From assembly GCA_015060005.1 (NCBI GenBank), contig SUZI01000001.1:372001-436000 (forward strand): a stretch of DNA of 64,000 bases, read 5' to 3'. The notes under the pieces are model-generated. The model had not been told where the DNA came from. It ran no database searches and saw only the letters and a program-made list of their open reading frames with translations. The translations under genes were made by a program, and so were the position numbers. Positions 26,712 to 36,773 of this stretch are shown in pieces; the stretch's first letter is position 1, and the number at the start of each line of letters is the position of its first letter. The stretch is from Rikenellaceae bacterium (GTDB lineage: Bacteria > Bacteroidota > Bacteroidia > Bacteroidales > Rikenellaceae).

Positions 26712-28322
26712 CTACTTATTCTTCAACGCTGCAGCCACAAATGCCACAAAGAGTGGTGCCGGACTCGCTACTGTACTCTTATACTCGGGATGATACTGTG
26801 CCGCAACAAACCAAGGATGGTTGACCAACTCGACAACCTCAACCAAGCCCGTGTCGGGGTTAACACCCGAAGCAATCATACCCGCAGCCTCAAACTGTGC
26901 GAGATACTTGCCATTGAACTCATAACGGTGGCGATGACGCTCCGAAATGAGCTCCTTGCCGTAAGCCTCATAAGCCTTAGTGCCCTTCTTCAGGATACAA
27001 GGGTAGGCTCCAAGACGCATAGTACCTCCCTTGACGGTGATATCCTTCTGCTCCTCCATAAGGTCGATAACAGGGGTCTTGGTCTGCACCAACTCACTCG
27101 AGTGAGCATCCTTCAAGCCCAACACATTACGTGCGAACTCGATGACAGCTGACTGCATACCCAAGCAGATACCCATAAACGGAACACCATTCTCGCGAGC
27201 GTAGCGGACAGCCTCAATCTTACCCTCAACACCTCGGATACCAAAACCTGGAGCGACCAACACACCAGCCATATCGCCCAAATGCTCGGCTACATTCTCG
27301 GCAGTGATATGCTCCGAATTGACGTAGCTGAGGCGTACCTTACAGTTGTTGGCAGCACCAGCGTGGATGAATGACTCGCAGATAGACTTATAGGCATCGG
27401 GAAGCTCGGTATACTTGCCGACCAAAGCAATCTTAACCTCACTTGCAGGGTGCTTGACCTTCTCGACAAACTGCTCCCAGCTGCTCAAATCGGGCTCGGC
27501 AGCATCGGTTACACCTAACTTACGCAGGATGACATCGTCCAAATGCTGGGCGTGCATACGCAATGGCACCTCATAGATGGTAGGCACATCGATAGACTCA
27601 ACAACAGCGTCGGGGGTAACATTACAGAAGAGTGCTACCTTACGACGTACCTCCTCCGAGAGCTCGTGCTCCGAACGGAGAACCAACACATCGGGCTGGA
27701 CACCCTCCGACTGCAACTCCTTAACAGAGTGCTGGGTAGGCTTAGTCTTCAACTCGCCCGAGGCTGCCATATATGGGATGAGAGTGAGGTGGATGAGAAC
27801 AGAGTTCTGATAGCCGAGCTGATTACGTAACTGACGCACAGACTCGATAAAAGGTAGCGACTCGATATCGCCGACCGTACCACCAATCTCCGAGATGATG
27901 ACGTCGTACTCCTTAGTAGCACCCAGGAGCTGGATGCGACGCTTAATCTCATCGGTGATATGAGGGATAACCTGAACGGTCTTACCCAAAAACTCACCAC
28001 GACGCTCCTTCTCGATTACTCGCTTGTAAATCTTACCCGTAGTAACGGTGTTGTTCTTGGAAGTGGTGATAGCGGTGAAACGCTCATAGTGTCCCAAATC
28101 CAAATCGGTCTCGGTACCGTCATCGGTAACATAACACTCGCCGTGCTCATAAGGGTTGAGCGTACCAGGGTCTACATTCAAATAAGGGTCGAACTTCTGC
28201 ACTGTAACAGAATAACCACGTGCCTGCAACAGACGTGCTACCGAGGCTGAAATAATACCCTTTCCCAATGATGATGCCACACCTCCTGTAACGAAGATGT
28301 ACTTTGGCTTGTCTAATTTCAT
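26712..28322 (-). CDS. pyrG: CTP synthase
   Basis: KYIFVTGGVASSLGKGIISASVARLLQARG, GAT domain GICLGMQ. Confidence 0.98.
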   Translation of the reverse strand: MKLDKPKYIFVTGGVASSLGKGIISASVARLLQARGYSVTVQKFDPYLNVDPGTLNPYEHGECYVTDDGTETDLDLGHYERFTAITTSKNNTVTTGKIYKRVIEKERRGEFLGKTVQVIPHITDEIKRRIQLLGATKEYDVIISEIGGTVGDIESLPFIESVRQLRNQLGYQNSVLIHLTLIPYMAASGELKTKPTQHSVKELQSEGVQPDVLVLRSEHELSEEVRRKVALFCNVTPDAVVESIDVPTIYEVPLRMHAQHLDDVILRKLGVTDAAEPDLSSWEQFVEKVKHPASEVKIALVGKYTELPDAYKSICESFIHAGAANNCKVRLSYVNSEHITAENVAEHLGDMAGVLVAPGFGIRGVEGKIEAVRYARENGVPFMGICLGMQSAVIEFARNVLGLKDAHSSELVQTKTPVIDLMEEQKDITVKGGTMRLGAYPCILKKGTKAYEAYGKELISERHRHRYEFNGKYLAQFEAAGMIASGVNPDTGLVEVVELVNHPWFVAAQYHPEYKSTVASPAPLFVAFVAAALKNK

Positions 28323-28350
28323 AGCTTTATAATTTTTATAACCTAACTAA

Positions 28351-30288
28351 CTACTCCGCAGCGTTCTCCTTGTCAATCAAGACTACCTTCTCGATGGCCT
28401 GCTGAAGCTCTCGCTTCGAGCGAGCTATCTTCTCGCGTATGTCAGCAACCATAGCATCGGCGTTCTTCGACTTAGAGAAGAAACCAATATTATTCTCCAG
28501 CAAAGCGATATCCTGCTCCAACTGGCGTACTTTGTTATACAGACGCTCACGCTCGGCACGCAGACGCTTATCGGCTCCGCCACCCTTCATAGACTGCAGA
28601 CGCTCCTTGAAGCGATTCATAGAGCGGTCGTGCTCCGAACCACGCAACACAGCGAACATAGCATCGACAGCCTGCTTGTAGCTCTTCTGGATAGAGTCCT
28701 TATGCTTGATGGGCACATAACCAATCTCACTCCAGCGACGCTGGAACTCCTTAATCATATCGTAACCTCCGCTCTTAATGTCGGCTGCTGCCATCTCCTC
28801 GATGAGAGCCTGCTTCTTCTGCAAATTCTCCTCATACTGACTCTCGACACCTGCAAAGTGCTTAGACTTATGCTCGAAGAAGGCATCGCACGCAGCACGG
28901 AAACGCTTCCAAATCTGCTCCGAATAGCGACGTGGCACAGCACCAATCTCCTTCCACTTAGCCTGAAGAGCGATAAGCTCATCGGTAGTGTGCTTCCAAT
29001 CTTCGCTCGCCTGCAAAGCCTCGGCAGCCTCGCAAATCTCGGTCTTAAGCTGGAGGTTGTGCTCCATCTCGCTCTTTATGCCAGCATAGAACTCACGCTT
29101 GGCAGCAAAGAAACCATCGCAAGCAGTACGGAAACGCTCGTAGATGCGGGTGTTGTCCTTCTTTGGAGCGAAGCCAATGGTACGCCATATCTTCTGGATA
29201 TCCAAAAGCTGCTCGCTCGCCTTATTCCACTCCTTACGAGAAGTGAAAGGCTGCTCGATGAGAGCCTCCGTCTTCTCGCAAAGCTCGGTCTTGAGCTCGA
29301 GATTTCGGGTCTGCTCACGCTTGATAGCATCGAAATACTCCTGATGCTGCTTATTGATACGGCTCGAAGCATCCTTGAAACGCTCCCACAGCTGCTCCTT
29401 AAACTCATTGGCAACAGGACCTGTCTCACGCCACTCGTCGTGCAGCTTCTGCAACTTATGGAAAGCATCGATGATAGATGGCTCCATAATGAGTGCCTCA
29501 GCCTGCTCACAGAGCGAGAGCTTTGCCTCATAGTTCTTCTTCAAATCCAGGTCGCGAAGCTCCTTATTAATCTTAATGAAGTTGTAGAAGTTCTCGACGT
29601 GGAGGTTATATGTCTCCCACAAATCCTTCACCTGAGCCTGTGGCACCACGCCCGTATCCTTCCATCGCTGCTGCAACTCACGGAACTTGGCAAAGGTTGT
29701 GTTGATAGTCTCATCTGAATTGACTAACTCTTTCAGCTCTTCGATGATAGCAAGCTTAATCTTGAGGTTCTCCTCCTTAATCTTATCCAAATCGGCGATA
29801 TAGCTGTCGCGGCGTGAACGATACTCCTTGAAGAGCTCCTTAAGCTCTATCTCCAGAGCATCTGCCGCAGGGGTGAACTCTGCCTCCTCGCCATTCTCAG
29901 CCTCGAAAGCCTTACGGGCTGCATCGACCTCGGCACGGTGCTGCTTGTAGAAGGCAATCTTGATAGCCTCGACCTTCTTACGCAGAGTGTGAACGGGCTC
30001 GCTCTCGAGCAATGAAGCAAACAGCGAGACAAGCTCCTGCTTACTCATATTGGCAACATCACCACCCTTAACATCATCCGAGAGCATCTCCTCGGCAATC
30101 TCCTCACCGAGCGACAGACCCGCCTGCTCGGCATCAAACACAGCATCCTCCTCAGAGACCTCGCTCGCAGGCGCTACCTGCTCAACACCCTCTGCTGAGA
30201 GATTCTCAATCGCTTTTGCTTGCACATCTTCGACAACGTCGACTGACTCCACAGGAGCCGAATAGTTAGAATTTTCAGTAGCCATCAC
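28351..30288 (-). CDS. DUF349 repeat protein
   Basis: Five repeats with LQ.RWKE.G.VP-type core (LQQRWKDTGVVP, LHDEWRETGPVA, IQKIWRTIGFAP, LQAKWKEIGAVP, FQRRWSEIGYVP). Confidence 0.92.
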   Translation of the reverse strand: MMATENSNYSAPVESVDVVEDVQAKAIENLSAEGVEQVAPASEVSEEDAVFDAEQAGLSLGEEIAEEMLSDDVKGGDVANMSKQELVSLFASLLESEPVHTLRKKVEAIKIAFYKQHRAEVDAARKAFEAENGEEAEFTPAADALEIELKELFKEYRSRRDSYIADLDKIKEENLKIKLAIIEELKELVNSDETINTTFAKFRELQQRWKDTGVVPQAQVKDLWETYNLHVENFYNFIKINKELRDLDLKKNYEAKLSLCEQAEALIMEPSIIDAFHKLQKLHDEWRETGPVANEFKEQLWERFKDASSRINKQHQEYFDAIKREQTRNLELKTELCEKTEALIEQPFTSRKEWNKASEQLLDIQKIWRTIGFAPKKDNTRIYERFRTACDGFFAAKREFYAGIKSEMEHNLQLKTEICEAAEALQASEDWKHTTDELIALQAKWKEIGAVPRRYSEQIWKRFRAACDAFFEHKSKHFAGVESQYEENLQKKQALIEEMAAADIKSGGYDMIKEFQRRWSEIGYVPIKHKDSIQKSYKQAVDAMFAVLRGSEHDRSMNRFKERLQSMKGGGADKRLRAERERLYNKVRQLEQDIALLENNIGFFSKSKNADAMVADIREKIARSKRELQQAIEKVVLIDKENAAE

Positions 30289-30331
30289 TTTGTAGTTTTT
30301 AGGTTTGGTTATGCTAAAGCATATAATCGTG

Positions 30332-30339
30332 CAAATATA
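30332..30339 (-). promoter_or_regulatory. -7-like element for DUF349-pyrG-yidC
   Basis: TATATTTG on minus strand (CAAATATA on +). Confidence 0.5.
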
Positions 30340-30382
30340 ATAATTTTATCGCATCTTATCTCTTTTTTCTCGGGGTTTTTAG

Positions 30383-30390
30383 TATATTTG
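30383..30390 (+). promoter_or_regulatory. -7-like element for the response regulator
   Basis: TATATTTG about 28 bp upstream of ATG 30419. Confidence 0.5.
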
Positions 30391-30418
30391 TAGAAAATTA
30401 ATTTTAACAAACGCAGCT

Positions 30419-31096
30419 ATGGCATACCGAATACTTGTCATTGACGACGAAGAGGATATTCTCGAGTTCATAAAATACAACCTTCAACGCGATGGTTATG
30501 AGGTATATACCGCACAAAATGGAGCAATAGGTTTGGAGCGGGCTTTAGAGGTGCGTCCGCATCTTATCCTGCTCGATATGATGATGCCCGTGCTCGACGG
30601 TGTGGAGACCTGCAAAGCGATACGCCGCTCGCCAAAGTTGCGTAAAGTGATGGTGGTATTCCTCTCGGCAGTAAGCGACGAGGAGATGCAACTGCAGGGC
30701 TATGGTGCAGGAGCCGACGACTACATCAGCAAACCCGTGAAGATGAACATTTTACGCAGTCGGGTGAAAGCCATCCTAAACCGTATATCGCCTGTCGAGA
30801 ATGATGAAAAGATAACGATAGACCATACCAATTTCCTCGTCAACAAGGGCGAAGAGGTGATAACGCTGCCTCGCAAGGAGTTCTACCTGCTGAGTCTGCT
30901 CTACTCCCACCCAGGCAAACTGTTCTCACGCGAGGATATATATCGTGAGGTGTGGGGCGAGGATGTCGTAGTGGGCGACCGCACGATAGATGTGCACATA
31001 CGAAAACTACGCCAGAAACTTGGCGACGAGCATATAGTAACGGTCAAGGGCATAGGCTATAAATTTGTGGAAAACCCTTCGGACAGTACCGAATAA
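30419..31096 (+). CDS. OmpR/PhoB-family response regulator
   Basis: Receiver (ILVIDDEEDI, LILLDMMMPVLDG, ISKP) plus winged helix (DRTIDVHIRKLRQKLGD). Confidence 0.95.
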   Translation: MAYRILVIDDEEDILEFIKYNLQRDGYEVYTAQNGAIGLERALEVRPHLILLDMMMPVLDGVETCKAIRRSPKLRKVMVVFLSAVSDEEMQLQGYGAGADDYISKPVKMNILRSRVKAILNRISPVENDEKITIDHTNFLVNKGEEVITLPRKEFYLLSLLYSHPGKLFSREDIYREVWGEDVVVGDRTIDVHIRKLRQKLGDEHIVTVKGIGYKFVENPSDSTE

Positions 31097-31112
31097 GATG
31101 TTGTAAATAAAT

Positions 31113-32408
31113 ATGAAACGACTCATCTTTTGTGTGGTGGCGGTACTGCTAACCACAACCCTCAGAGCTGGCGACTTTGACACCTACTTCAACGCCCGCA
31201 CACTCCGCCTCGACTATGTGATGGCAGGTAACGCCGAACACCAGATAATAGCTCTCGACGAGCTCTCGATAGTGGATGGCTGGTGGGGCAGACGTAACAA
31301 CTTAGACAGCGTGCCACATCGCGGAAATGGAGAGGTAAGAGTAGTGGAAAAAGAGAGTGGAAAAGTGCTTTATCGTAACGCATTTTCAACCCTGTTTCAG
31401 GAGTGGCTATCTATACCCGAAGCGAAGAGTGTAACGAAGAGTTTTGAGGCTACATTCCTCGTTCCAGAACCGAAGAAAGCATCTGACATAGAGGTTGTTA
31501 TGTATGACATAAAGGGATGCGTAACAGCCTCGCTGCGACACACCTACTCGCCCGATGATGTACTCGTACGCAAGCTATCGGCAGAAAAACCAACTCCGCA
31601 CAAATATCTGCATCGCGGCGGCAAGAGCGAGGAGTGCATCGACGTAGCAATAATAGCCGAGGGTTACCGCATAGATGAAATGGGGCGTTTCGAGGAGGAT
31701 GCCCAGAAGGCGTGCTCTGCCTTGCTGAGTTATGAGCCATTTGCCTCGTATGCCGACAGATTTAATATCGTAGCGGTGTTCTCGCCCTCGCAGGATAGCG
31801 ACGTGAGTGTTCCGCAGGACAACCTATGGAGAACAACTGCGGTAAACTCCAACTTTATGACATTCTACACGGAGCGATACCTGACGACAAACTCGCTGCA
31901 CCAGACGCACGACGTGTTGACAGGCATACCTTATGAGCATCTGATAATACTCGCCAACACAGCTACTTACGGAGGTGGCGGCATATATAATTTCTACACG
32001 CTGACAACAACACGCCACCCAGCATTTAAGCCTGTCGTAGTGCACGAATTTGGACACTCTTTTGGCGGTCTGGGCGACGAGTATTTCTATGACGACCCAG
32101 CAGCTACGGGCTATGCCGAGGATATGTACTCGTTGGATTATGAGCCCTGGGAGCCCAACATCACATCGCTCGTGGATTTCGGCTCAAAGTGGCGAGATAT
32201 GCTGCCCGAGGGGACAGCAATACCTACCGAGCCAACCGCAGAGCGGGCAAAGAGCTACGCAATAGGCGTGTATGAGGGTGGAGGATATATGACCAAAGGG
32301 ATGTATCGCCCTGCGGTTACGTGCCGAATGAGAGATAACGTAGCGACACAATTCTGCCCCGTATGTCAGGCGGCTTTAGAGCGGGTTATAAAACATCAGA
32401 CATTCTAA
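31113..32408 (+). CDS. secreted M64-family (IgA-peptidase-type) metallopeptidase
   Basis: Signal peptide; VDVAIIAEGYRIDEMGRFEEDA, VVHEFGHSFGGLGDEY zinc motif. Confidence 0.92.
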   Translation: MKRLIFCVVAVLLTTTLRAGDFDTYFNARTLRLDYVMAGNAEHQIIALDELSIVDGWWGRRNNLDSVPHRGNGEVRVVEKESGKVLYRNAFSTLFQEWLSIPEAKSVTKSFEATFLVPEPKKASDIEVVMYDIKGCVTASLRHTYSPDDVLVRKLSAEKPTPHKYLHRGGKSEECIDVAIIAEGYRIDEMGRFEEDAQKACSALLSYEPFASYADRFNIVAVFSPSQDSDVSVPQDNLWRTTAVNSNFMTFYTERYLTTNSLHQTHDVLTGIPYEHLIILANTATYGGGGIYNFYTLTTTRHPAFKPVVVHEFGHSFGGLGDEYFYDDPAATGYAEDMYSLDYEPWEPNITSLVDFGSKWRDMLPEGTAIPTEPTAERAKSYAIGVYEGGGYMTKGMYRPAVTCRMRDNVATQFCPVCQAALERVIKHQTF

Positions 32409-32466
32409 AACGGAAGCTAAAGTTCAAAAATCAAGATTATTGTTTGTTTTCCCCGAAAAAGTTTAT

Positions 32467-32474
32467 TAACTTTG
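32467..32474 (+). promoter_or_regulatory. -7-like element for ackA operon
   Basis: TAACTTTG; the ~100 nt leader contains a TTGCATA-GAA-TATGCAA hairpin (32507-32523). Confidence 0.5.
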
Positions 32475-32572
32475 TTAGGTTTCTGTAGAGTGCCCTCTGC
32501 GGCGTTTTGCATAGAATATGCAACTACCACTACATTAGGCTATTGAAGTTATAAACATATAAAAGACAAATT

Positions 32573-33781
32573 ATGATCGTATTGGTTTTGAACTGCGGAA
32601 GTTCATCTATTAAGTATCAGGTCATCGACATAAATGACCAGAATGACACTCTTTTGGCAAAAGGTCTGGTTGACCGCATAGGTCTGCCCGACGGTCGCCT
32701 CACACACAAGCCTGTAGGCAAGGAGGTTTACGATGTGGTGATGCCTATCGAGGACCACACAAAGGGTATCAGCCTTGTGCTGGAGGCTCTGACAAATGCT
32801 GAGCACGGCGTAGTGGCTGACCTCTCGGAGATTAAGGCGGTAGGACACCGCGTAGCTCACGGCGGCGAGTTCTTCCACAGCAGCGTAGTGGTCGACGAAG
32901 ATGCGAAGGCGAAGATTCGCTCACTCTTTGAGCTCGCTCCACTGCACAACCCTGCAAACTTAGAGGGTATACTCTCAATCGAGAAGGTGTTGCCAGGCGT
33001 AGCACAGGTGGCTGTATTTGACACATCGTTCCACCAATCTATACCTGCAATCAACTATCTCTATGCTCTGCCAGAGAAGTATTACGACAAGTATCGTGTG
33101 CGTAAGTATGGTTTCCACGGCACAAGTCATAAGTTCGTGGCTAAAGTGGGTGCAGAGCTGGTAGGTCTGGACATCAACAACTCGAAGATTGTTACCTGCC
33201 ACGTAGGTAACGGTGGCTCGATAACAGCTGTGCTCAACGGTAAGTCATTCGACACATCGATGGGATTTACCCCACTCGACGGTCTGATGATGGGTACTCG
33301 TTGCGGTCAGGTCGACGCAGGAGCAATAACATACATCGGCGAGAAGGAGAATATGACATACGCCGAGCTCAACACAATGATGAACAAGGAGTCGGGAATT
33401 ATGGGTCTGACGGGCGTATCGAGCGATATGCGTGATATAGACGATGCGTACGACGCAGGAAACCCAAAGGCTATCGTAGGTCGCGATATGTACTACAACC
33501 GCATCAAGAAGTTCGTGGGCGAGTATGCTGCCGAGATGGGTGGTCTGGACCTGCTTATCTTCACAGGTGGTGTAGGCGAGAACTCAAAGGACTTGCGTGA
33601 GTATGTATGTAAGAATATGGAGTTCTTCGGCATAGAGATAGACTACGCTTACAACGACACAATTCGCGGTCGCAACGCCATCATCTCAACACCTGAGTCG
33701 AAGGTTAAGGTGGCAGTAATTGCTACAAATGAGGAGCTGGTGATAGCTACCGACACATATAACTTGACAAAAAACTTATAA
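32573..33781 (+). CDS. ackA: acetate kinase
   Basis: MIVLVLNCGSSSIKYQVID, VGHRVAHGGE, VAVFDTSFHQSIP, TCHVGNGGSITAV. Confidence 0.97.
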   Translation: MIVLVLNCGSSSIKYQVIDINDQNDTLLAKGLVDRIGLPDGRLTHKPVGKEVYDVVMPIEDHTKGISLVLEALTNAEHGVVADLSEIKAVGHRVAHGGEFFHSSVVVDEDAKAKIRSLFELAPLHNPANLEGILSIEKVLPGVAQVAVFDTSFHQSIPAINYLYALPEKYYDKYRVRKYGFHGTSHKFVAKVGAELVGLDINNSKIVTCHVGNGGSITAVLNGKSFDTSMGFTPLDGLMMGTRCGQVDAGAITYIGEKENMTYAELNTMMNKESGIMGLTGVSSDMRDIDDAYDAGNPKAIVGRDMYYNRIKKFVGEYAAEMGGLDLLIFTGGVGENSKDLREYVCKNMEFFGIEIDYAYNDTIRGRNAIISTPESKVKVAVIATNEELVIATDTYNLTKNL

Positions 33782-33798
33782 AAAAGGATATTCAGATT

Positions 33799-34704
33799 AT
33801 GATTACACATCTTTCAGAAATAGTTTCAGCAGCCGTAGCACGCGGAAGAAAGCGTCTGGCAGTGGCTTATGGTCAGGATACACACACCATCGAGGCGGTG
33901 TACAATGCTTGGCAGGAGGGTTTGGTTGATGCAACACTCTATGGCGACAAGGCAACAATAGAGGCTGCTTGCAAGGAGTTAGGCATAGACCCCAACATAT
34001 TTAAGATTGTTGACGAGAGCTCTGACGTAGTGTGCGTTAAGTTGGCTATTCAGTCGGTAGTAGATGGACAGGCTGACGTGCTGATGAAGGGTTTGGTATC
34101 GACCGACAAGTATATGCGTGGAATATTGAACAAGGATGCCGGATTCTTCCCTCCAAAGGGTGTGTTGAGCCACGTATCTGTCATAGAGATGCCAGGCAGA
34201 GATAAGCTGCTGACAATATCTGACGTAGCTGTTATACCTCAGCCAGACTTCAAGCAAAAGCAGAAGCTCATTGGTTATATGGCACAGATAACCAAACTCC
34301 TCGGAATAGATTGTCCAAAGGTGGCTTGCATCGCTCCTTCGGAGCAGGTGTTGCCTTCGGTGCCTTCATCAACAGAGGGTGCTATATTGGCTAAGATGGC
34401 TGACCGCGGTCAGCTGGGTAAGGTAATAGTAGATGGTCCACTCTCACTCGACGTAGCACTCTACAAGGAGGTGGCAGAGCATAAGAAGGTTACAGGCTCT
34501 CGCGTAGCAGGTGAGCCAGACTGCTTGCTCTTCCCCAACATCGAGTCGGGTAACGTATTCTTCAAGTCGGCATCACACTTCGGTGGCTCGGAGTTAGCAG
34601 CGATGGTAGTGGGTACGAAGTATCCTTGTGTGCTCACATCACGTGGCGACACCCCACTGACAAAGAAATACTCTATCGCCTTAGCTTGCTTGGCAGCACG
34701 ATAG
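33799..34704 (+). CDS. ptb: phosphate butyryltransferase (phosphotransbutyrylase-type)
   Basis: PTA/PTB family (ADVLMKGLVSTDKYMRGIL, VDGPLSLDVALYKEVAEHK, CLLFPNIESGNVFFK), directly upstream of buk. Confidence 0.88.
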   Translation: MITHLSEIVSAAVARGRKRLAVAYGQDTHTIEAVYNAWQEGLVDATLYGDKATIEAACKELGIDPNIFKIVDESSDVVCVKLAIQSVVDGQADVLMKGLVSTDKYMRGILNKDAGFFPPKGVLSHVSVIEMPGRDKLLTISDVAVIPQPDFKQKQKLIGYMAQITKLLGIDCPKVACIAPSEQVLPSVPSSTEGAILAKMADRGQLGKVIVDGPLSLDVALYKEVAEHKKVTGSRVAGEPDCLLFPNIESGNVFFKSASHFGGSELAAMVVGTKYPCVLTSRGDTPLTKKYSIALACLAAR

Positions 34705-34753
34705 GTAGCAAAGAGAACACGAATAGAATAGTTTAGTAGAATAGAACAGGATT

Positions 34754-35896
34754 ATGGGCTTACACTTTACACGGGTAGTAGACGACCCCGCAGAGCAGCG
34801 TGATGCTCTACAGTTCGACACCGAGCAGAAAGAAGGATTTCGTGTGCTCGCCATAAACACAGGCTCGACATCGACAAAGGTGGCGGTATACCGTGATATG
34901 ACACCCGAATTGGAGCTGTCGTTATCGCACACCAAAGAGGAGTTGAAGCCTTTTGCTACGGTATTTGACCAGGAGCAGTGGCGACGCGACTTAGTGCTGA
35001 ACGCTCTCAAAGAGAAAGGGATAGCATTGGAGAGCTTGTCGGCTGTGATAGGTCGTGGAGGATTGCTCCGCCCAATAGAGAGCGGTGTATATCGCGTGAA
35101 CGAGAAGATGCTCGCAGAGCTGAAGGCTGCGACACCCCAACACGCATCGGGACTTGCAGCAGGCATAGCGTGCGACATAGCTCAGAGCTGCGGCGTGGAG
35201 GCTTACATAGCCGACCCAATAGTGGTTGACGAGCGAGATGAGGTGGCTAAAGTGTGCGGCATAAAAGGGCTGGATACACGTGTGATATGGCACGCCCTCA
35301 ATCAGAAAGCAATAGCTCGCCTATATGCCAAGCAGTGCGGCAAGGCATACGAGGAGCTAAACCTGATAGTTGCCCATATGGGTGGCGGCATAACAGTGGG
35401 TGCTCACAGCGGTGGTCGCGTGATAGACTGTAACAACGGACTTGACGGCTCGGGACCAATAGCTCCTGAACGTGCAGGAACATTGCCAGCAGGCTCTCTC
35501 GTAAAGCTCTGCTTCAGCGGCAAGTACACCGAGAAGGAGGTGCTCGCCATGATAGCAGGCGGAGGAGGATTGGTATCGCTCGCAGGGACAAACCAGGCAC
35601 GCGAAGTGGCACAACGTGCAGCCGAAGGCGACGCAGAAGCCGAATTGGCAATACGTGCTATGATATATAGCATAGCAAAGCAGATAGGTCAGCTCTCGAC
35701 AGTGCTCTACGGTAAGGTTGACGCCATAATCCTCACCGGCGGCATAGCACATAACACACGCGTAGTGGGAGAATTGAAGGAGCGATGCTCGTTCATAGCT
35801 CCTGTGGCGGTATACCCAGGTGAGAATGAGCTCGAGTCATTGGTGCAGAACGCACTGCGTGTGCTCCACGGAGAGGATAATGCAAAAGAGTACTAA
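34754..35896 (+). CDS. buk: butyrate kinase
   Basis: RVLAINTGSTSTKVAVYRD, AVIGRGGLLRPIESGVYRVN, VAHMGGGITVGAHSGGRVIDCNNGLDGSGPIAPERAG. Confidence 0.94.
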   Translation: MGLHFTRVVDDPAEQRDALQFDTEQKEGFRVLAINTGSTSTKVAVYRDMTPELELSLSHTKEELKPFATVFDQEQWRRDLVLNALKEKGIALESLSAVIGRGGLLRPIESGVYRVNEKMLAELKAATPQHASGLAAGIACDIAQSCGVEAYIADPIVVDERDEVAKVCGIKGLDTRVIWHALNQKAIARLYAKQCGKAYEELNLIVAHMGGGITVGAHSGGRVIDCNNGLDGSGPIAPERAGTLPAGSLVKLCFSGKYTEKEVLAMIAGGGGLVSLAGTNQAREVAQRAAEGDAEAELAIRAMIYSIAKQIGQLSTVLYGKVDAIILTGGIAHNTRVVGELKERCSFIAPVAVYPGENELESLVQNALRVLHGEDNAKEY

Positions 35897-35907
35897 ACTA
35901 TTAGACT

Positions 35908-36330
35908 ATGAAACGTATACTCATACTGAACGGTCCCAACCTCAACCTGCAGGGCAGACGCGACACATCGGTATATGGCACAAAGACATTTGAGGAATTA
36001 CTTCACGAGCTTGCGGCACGCTATGATGGAAGAGTGGCAATAGATTACTTCCAGACGAACATCGAGGGAGAGATAATAGACCGCATACAGCAGAGCGAAG
36101 GCACGTATGATGGCATAGCCCTAAACGCCGGAGGATATACCCACACATCGGTCGCCATTCGTGATGCTATCGCAGCCGTAAGTACGCCCGTCATAGAGGT
36201 GCATATATCATCTATTCTGGCACGTGAGGAGTTTCGCCACACGTCGATGATAGCACCCGTTGCCATAGGCTCGGTGATGGGATTTGGATTGGAGTCGTAC
36301 AGATTGGCTATAGAGGCTTTTCTGGGATAG
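35908..36330 (+). CDS. aroQ: 3-dehydroquinate dehydratase, type II
   Basis: ILILNGPNLNLQGRRDTSVYG, NAGGYTHTSVAIRDA. Confidence 0.96.
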   Translation: MKRILILNGPNLNLQGRRDTSVYGTKTFEELLHELAARYDGRVAIDYFQTNIEGEIIDRIQQSEGTYDGIALNAGGYTHTSVAIRDAIAAVSTPVIEVHISSILAREEFRHTSMIAPVAIGSVMGFGLESYRLAIEAFLG

Positions 36331-36349
36331 GGATATACGCAGACGAGAA

Positions 36350-36394
36350 AACACAAAAAAAGGATAAGAGCATAAGTTCTTATCCTTTTTGTGT
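36350..36394. terminator. bidirectional terminator between aroQ and ftsB-like gene
   Basis: AAAAAGGATAAG ... CTTATCCTTTTT stem (core 36361-36368/36379-36386). Confidence 0.8.
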
Positions 36395-36415
36395 TATAAC
36401 ATCCTTCGCCTCGCC

Positions 36416-36739
36416 CTACTCCACGACAAAGACCGACTCACCGACACGTTGCATATGGTAGCGGTCGCGGGCATACTCCTCGAGATACTCATCGTAGCGT
36501 AGATGCTCCAACATAGTGCTATCCTGGCGGATACGCTCGGTAAAGATATCGCACTGCTGCTCCAGAAGTGAGGCACTATGGTTGACACGTATGAGTGTGA
36601 TGACATTACGCACAGTAAGTGCCGCAGTATAGACAAAGATGATGGCGGTGGCTATCATCCACGCCCTCCTGCCTATCCTGCCACGCTTGCTCTCGCTGCC
36701 ACCATCGGCAGCACGCTTATCATCCTTCGCACGTGCCAT
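36416..36739 (-). CDS. FtsB/DivIC-type septum formation initiator family protein
   Basis: Single TM, coiled coil and LEEYARDRYHMQRVGE C-terminal motif. Confidence 0.75.
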   Translation of the reverse strand: MARAKDDKRAADGGSESKRGRIGRRAWMIATAIIFVYTAALTVRNVITLIRVNHSASLLEQQCDIFTERIRQDSTMLEHLRYDEYLEEYARDRYHMQRVGESVFVVE

Positions 36740-36773
36740 AGAGATAGTCCTGAAATTACTCGCTCAGAGTGTT

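Noticed and set aside
28630-29718. 362 aa Leu-rich plus-strand ORF inside the DUF349 gene
   Set aside because: Composition is the reverse-complement artefact of a Glu/Lys-rich coding sequence.
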